A stretch of 5,098 nucleotides of DNA, from assembly GCA_025997455.1 (NCBI GenBank), contig BNUP01000141.1:1-5098 (forward strand). The letters run 5' to 3'. Positions 4,771-5,098 of this stretch are shown in pieces. Position 1 is the stretch's first letter; every line of letters starts with the position of its first letter. This stretch comes from Fibrobacterales bacterium (GTDB lineage: Bacteria > Fibrobacterota > Fibrobacteria > Fibrobacterales > Fibrobacteraceae). The position numbers were made by a program, and so were the translations under genes. Below the pieces are notes generated by a model. That model did not search any database and had not been told where the DNA came from. It worked only from the letters and a program-made list of their open reading frames with translations.

Positions 4771-5073
4771 ATGAATGTTTTTACCCAAGCATATCGCACA
4801 ACTTGTATTCCGCAAGCAGGTAGAATCAATGCCGTTGTTCCAAACGAATACAACGGGCACAAAATTGAGATTATAATGCTTCCCATAGTAGAGGAAGAGC
4901 CGAAATATAATGCGGAAACTCTCGCCGCTATGCAAGAGACATTAAATATTATCGATGGCAAAGTGAAGGCTAAAAGTTATGCCACAGTTGAGGAAATGCA
5001 CGCGGATATCCTCTCTGAGGAAGATGAATTGATGCTTTCCCGCACCGGTTCTCACTCGGATTTGTTTGAATAA
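4771..5073 (+). CDS. Small antitoxin-like protein (type II toxin-antitoxin style)
   Basis: An acidic protein of 100 residues. Residues 17-40 (GRINAVVPNEYNGHKIEIIMLPIV) look like a beta-rich segment of the kind seen in small proteins where I-x-V/I-P and V/I-E-I-I-x-x-P recur before an antitoxin tail. Residues 51-80 (LAAMQETLNI, IDGKVKAKSY, ATVEEMHADI) closely resemble the toxin-neutralising tail of many RelB/DinJ-like antitoxins, in which an A-M-x-E helix, a G-K-x-K-A-K/S-Y turn and an S/T-V-E-E helix recur. The family assignment is from memory of such sequences, not from a search. No toxin is in the window: upstream lies divergent murC, and the 25 bases after the stop contain no start codon. 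A partner, if any, lies further right; otherwise this is an orphan. The ATG at 4771 is secured by AGGAGG. Confidence 0.75.
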   Translation: MNVFTQAYRTTCIPQAGRINAVVPNEYNGHKIEIIMLPIVEEEPKYNAETLAAMQETLNIIDGKVKAKSYATVEEMHADILSEEDELMLSRTGSHSDLFE

Positions 5074-5081
5074 ATCGTAAA

Positions 5082-5098
5082 GTAGACACTGAAGAACT
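5082..5098 (+). repeat. Probable start of a third copy of the interspersed repeat
   Basis: GTAGACACTGAAGAACT matches positions 1146-1162 at 14 of 17 bases and runs off the window edge. Like copies 1 and 2 it lies close behind or at a gene end, here 8 bases after the stop codon. Confidence 0.45.

Overview
The window reads like a short bacterial contig of mixed composition. It comes from a Gram-negative-like bacterium with moderate GC in its core genes and pyrimidine-rich, repeat-laden intergenic DNA. Three of the four larger genes have no visible Shine-Dalgarno sequence. Together with the glycosyltransferase type this loosely suggests an uncultured member of the FCB/Fibrobacterota neighbourhood, but I cannot place the organism firmly.

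Layout. Positions 1-154 (+) carry a short fragment that continues the reading frame of the glycosyltransferase found further right on the other strand. Positions 133-1098 (+) hold a very AT-rich FkbM-type methyltransferase. Positions 1099-1607 are a gene-free repeat-bearing spacer. Positions 1608-2000 (+) hold the N-terminal third of serine hydroxymethyltransferase (glyA), cut off abruptly. Positions 2945-1995 (-) hold the N-terminal two thirds of a membrane family-2 glycosyltransferase, cut off at the same point. Positions 2946-3290 are a second repeat-rich spacer with three stacked stem-loops. Positions 4700-3291 (-) hold a complete MurC-type Mur ligase. Positions 4771-5073 (+) hold a small antitoxin-like protein with a strong ribosome binding site, divergent from murC.

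The central observation is the join at 1993-2000. Two unrelated genes meet tail to tail there, both broken, sharing the 8 bases TGAATTTT. Positions 1993-2025 recur as an exact reverse complement at 1-33, and beyond position 33 the sequence continues with the residues this glycosyltransferase family should have next. The simplest reading is a fold-back (inverted-duplication or chimera) join. The native order would then be murC, glycosyltransferase, fkbM and glyA, all in one direction, with the right half of the window attached back to front. A simple inversion does not fit, because the glycosyltransferase bases are present on both sides.

Functionally, murC is a cytoplasmic peptidoglycan-precursor enzyme. 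The glycosyltransferase is a membrane polysaccharide or lipid glycosylation enzyme. FkbM may modify a sugar or other small molecule. glyA feeds one-carbon metabolism. Apart from possible glycan modification by the glycosyltransferase and FkbM, I see no single pathway tying them together. No convincing new multi-gene system is visible.
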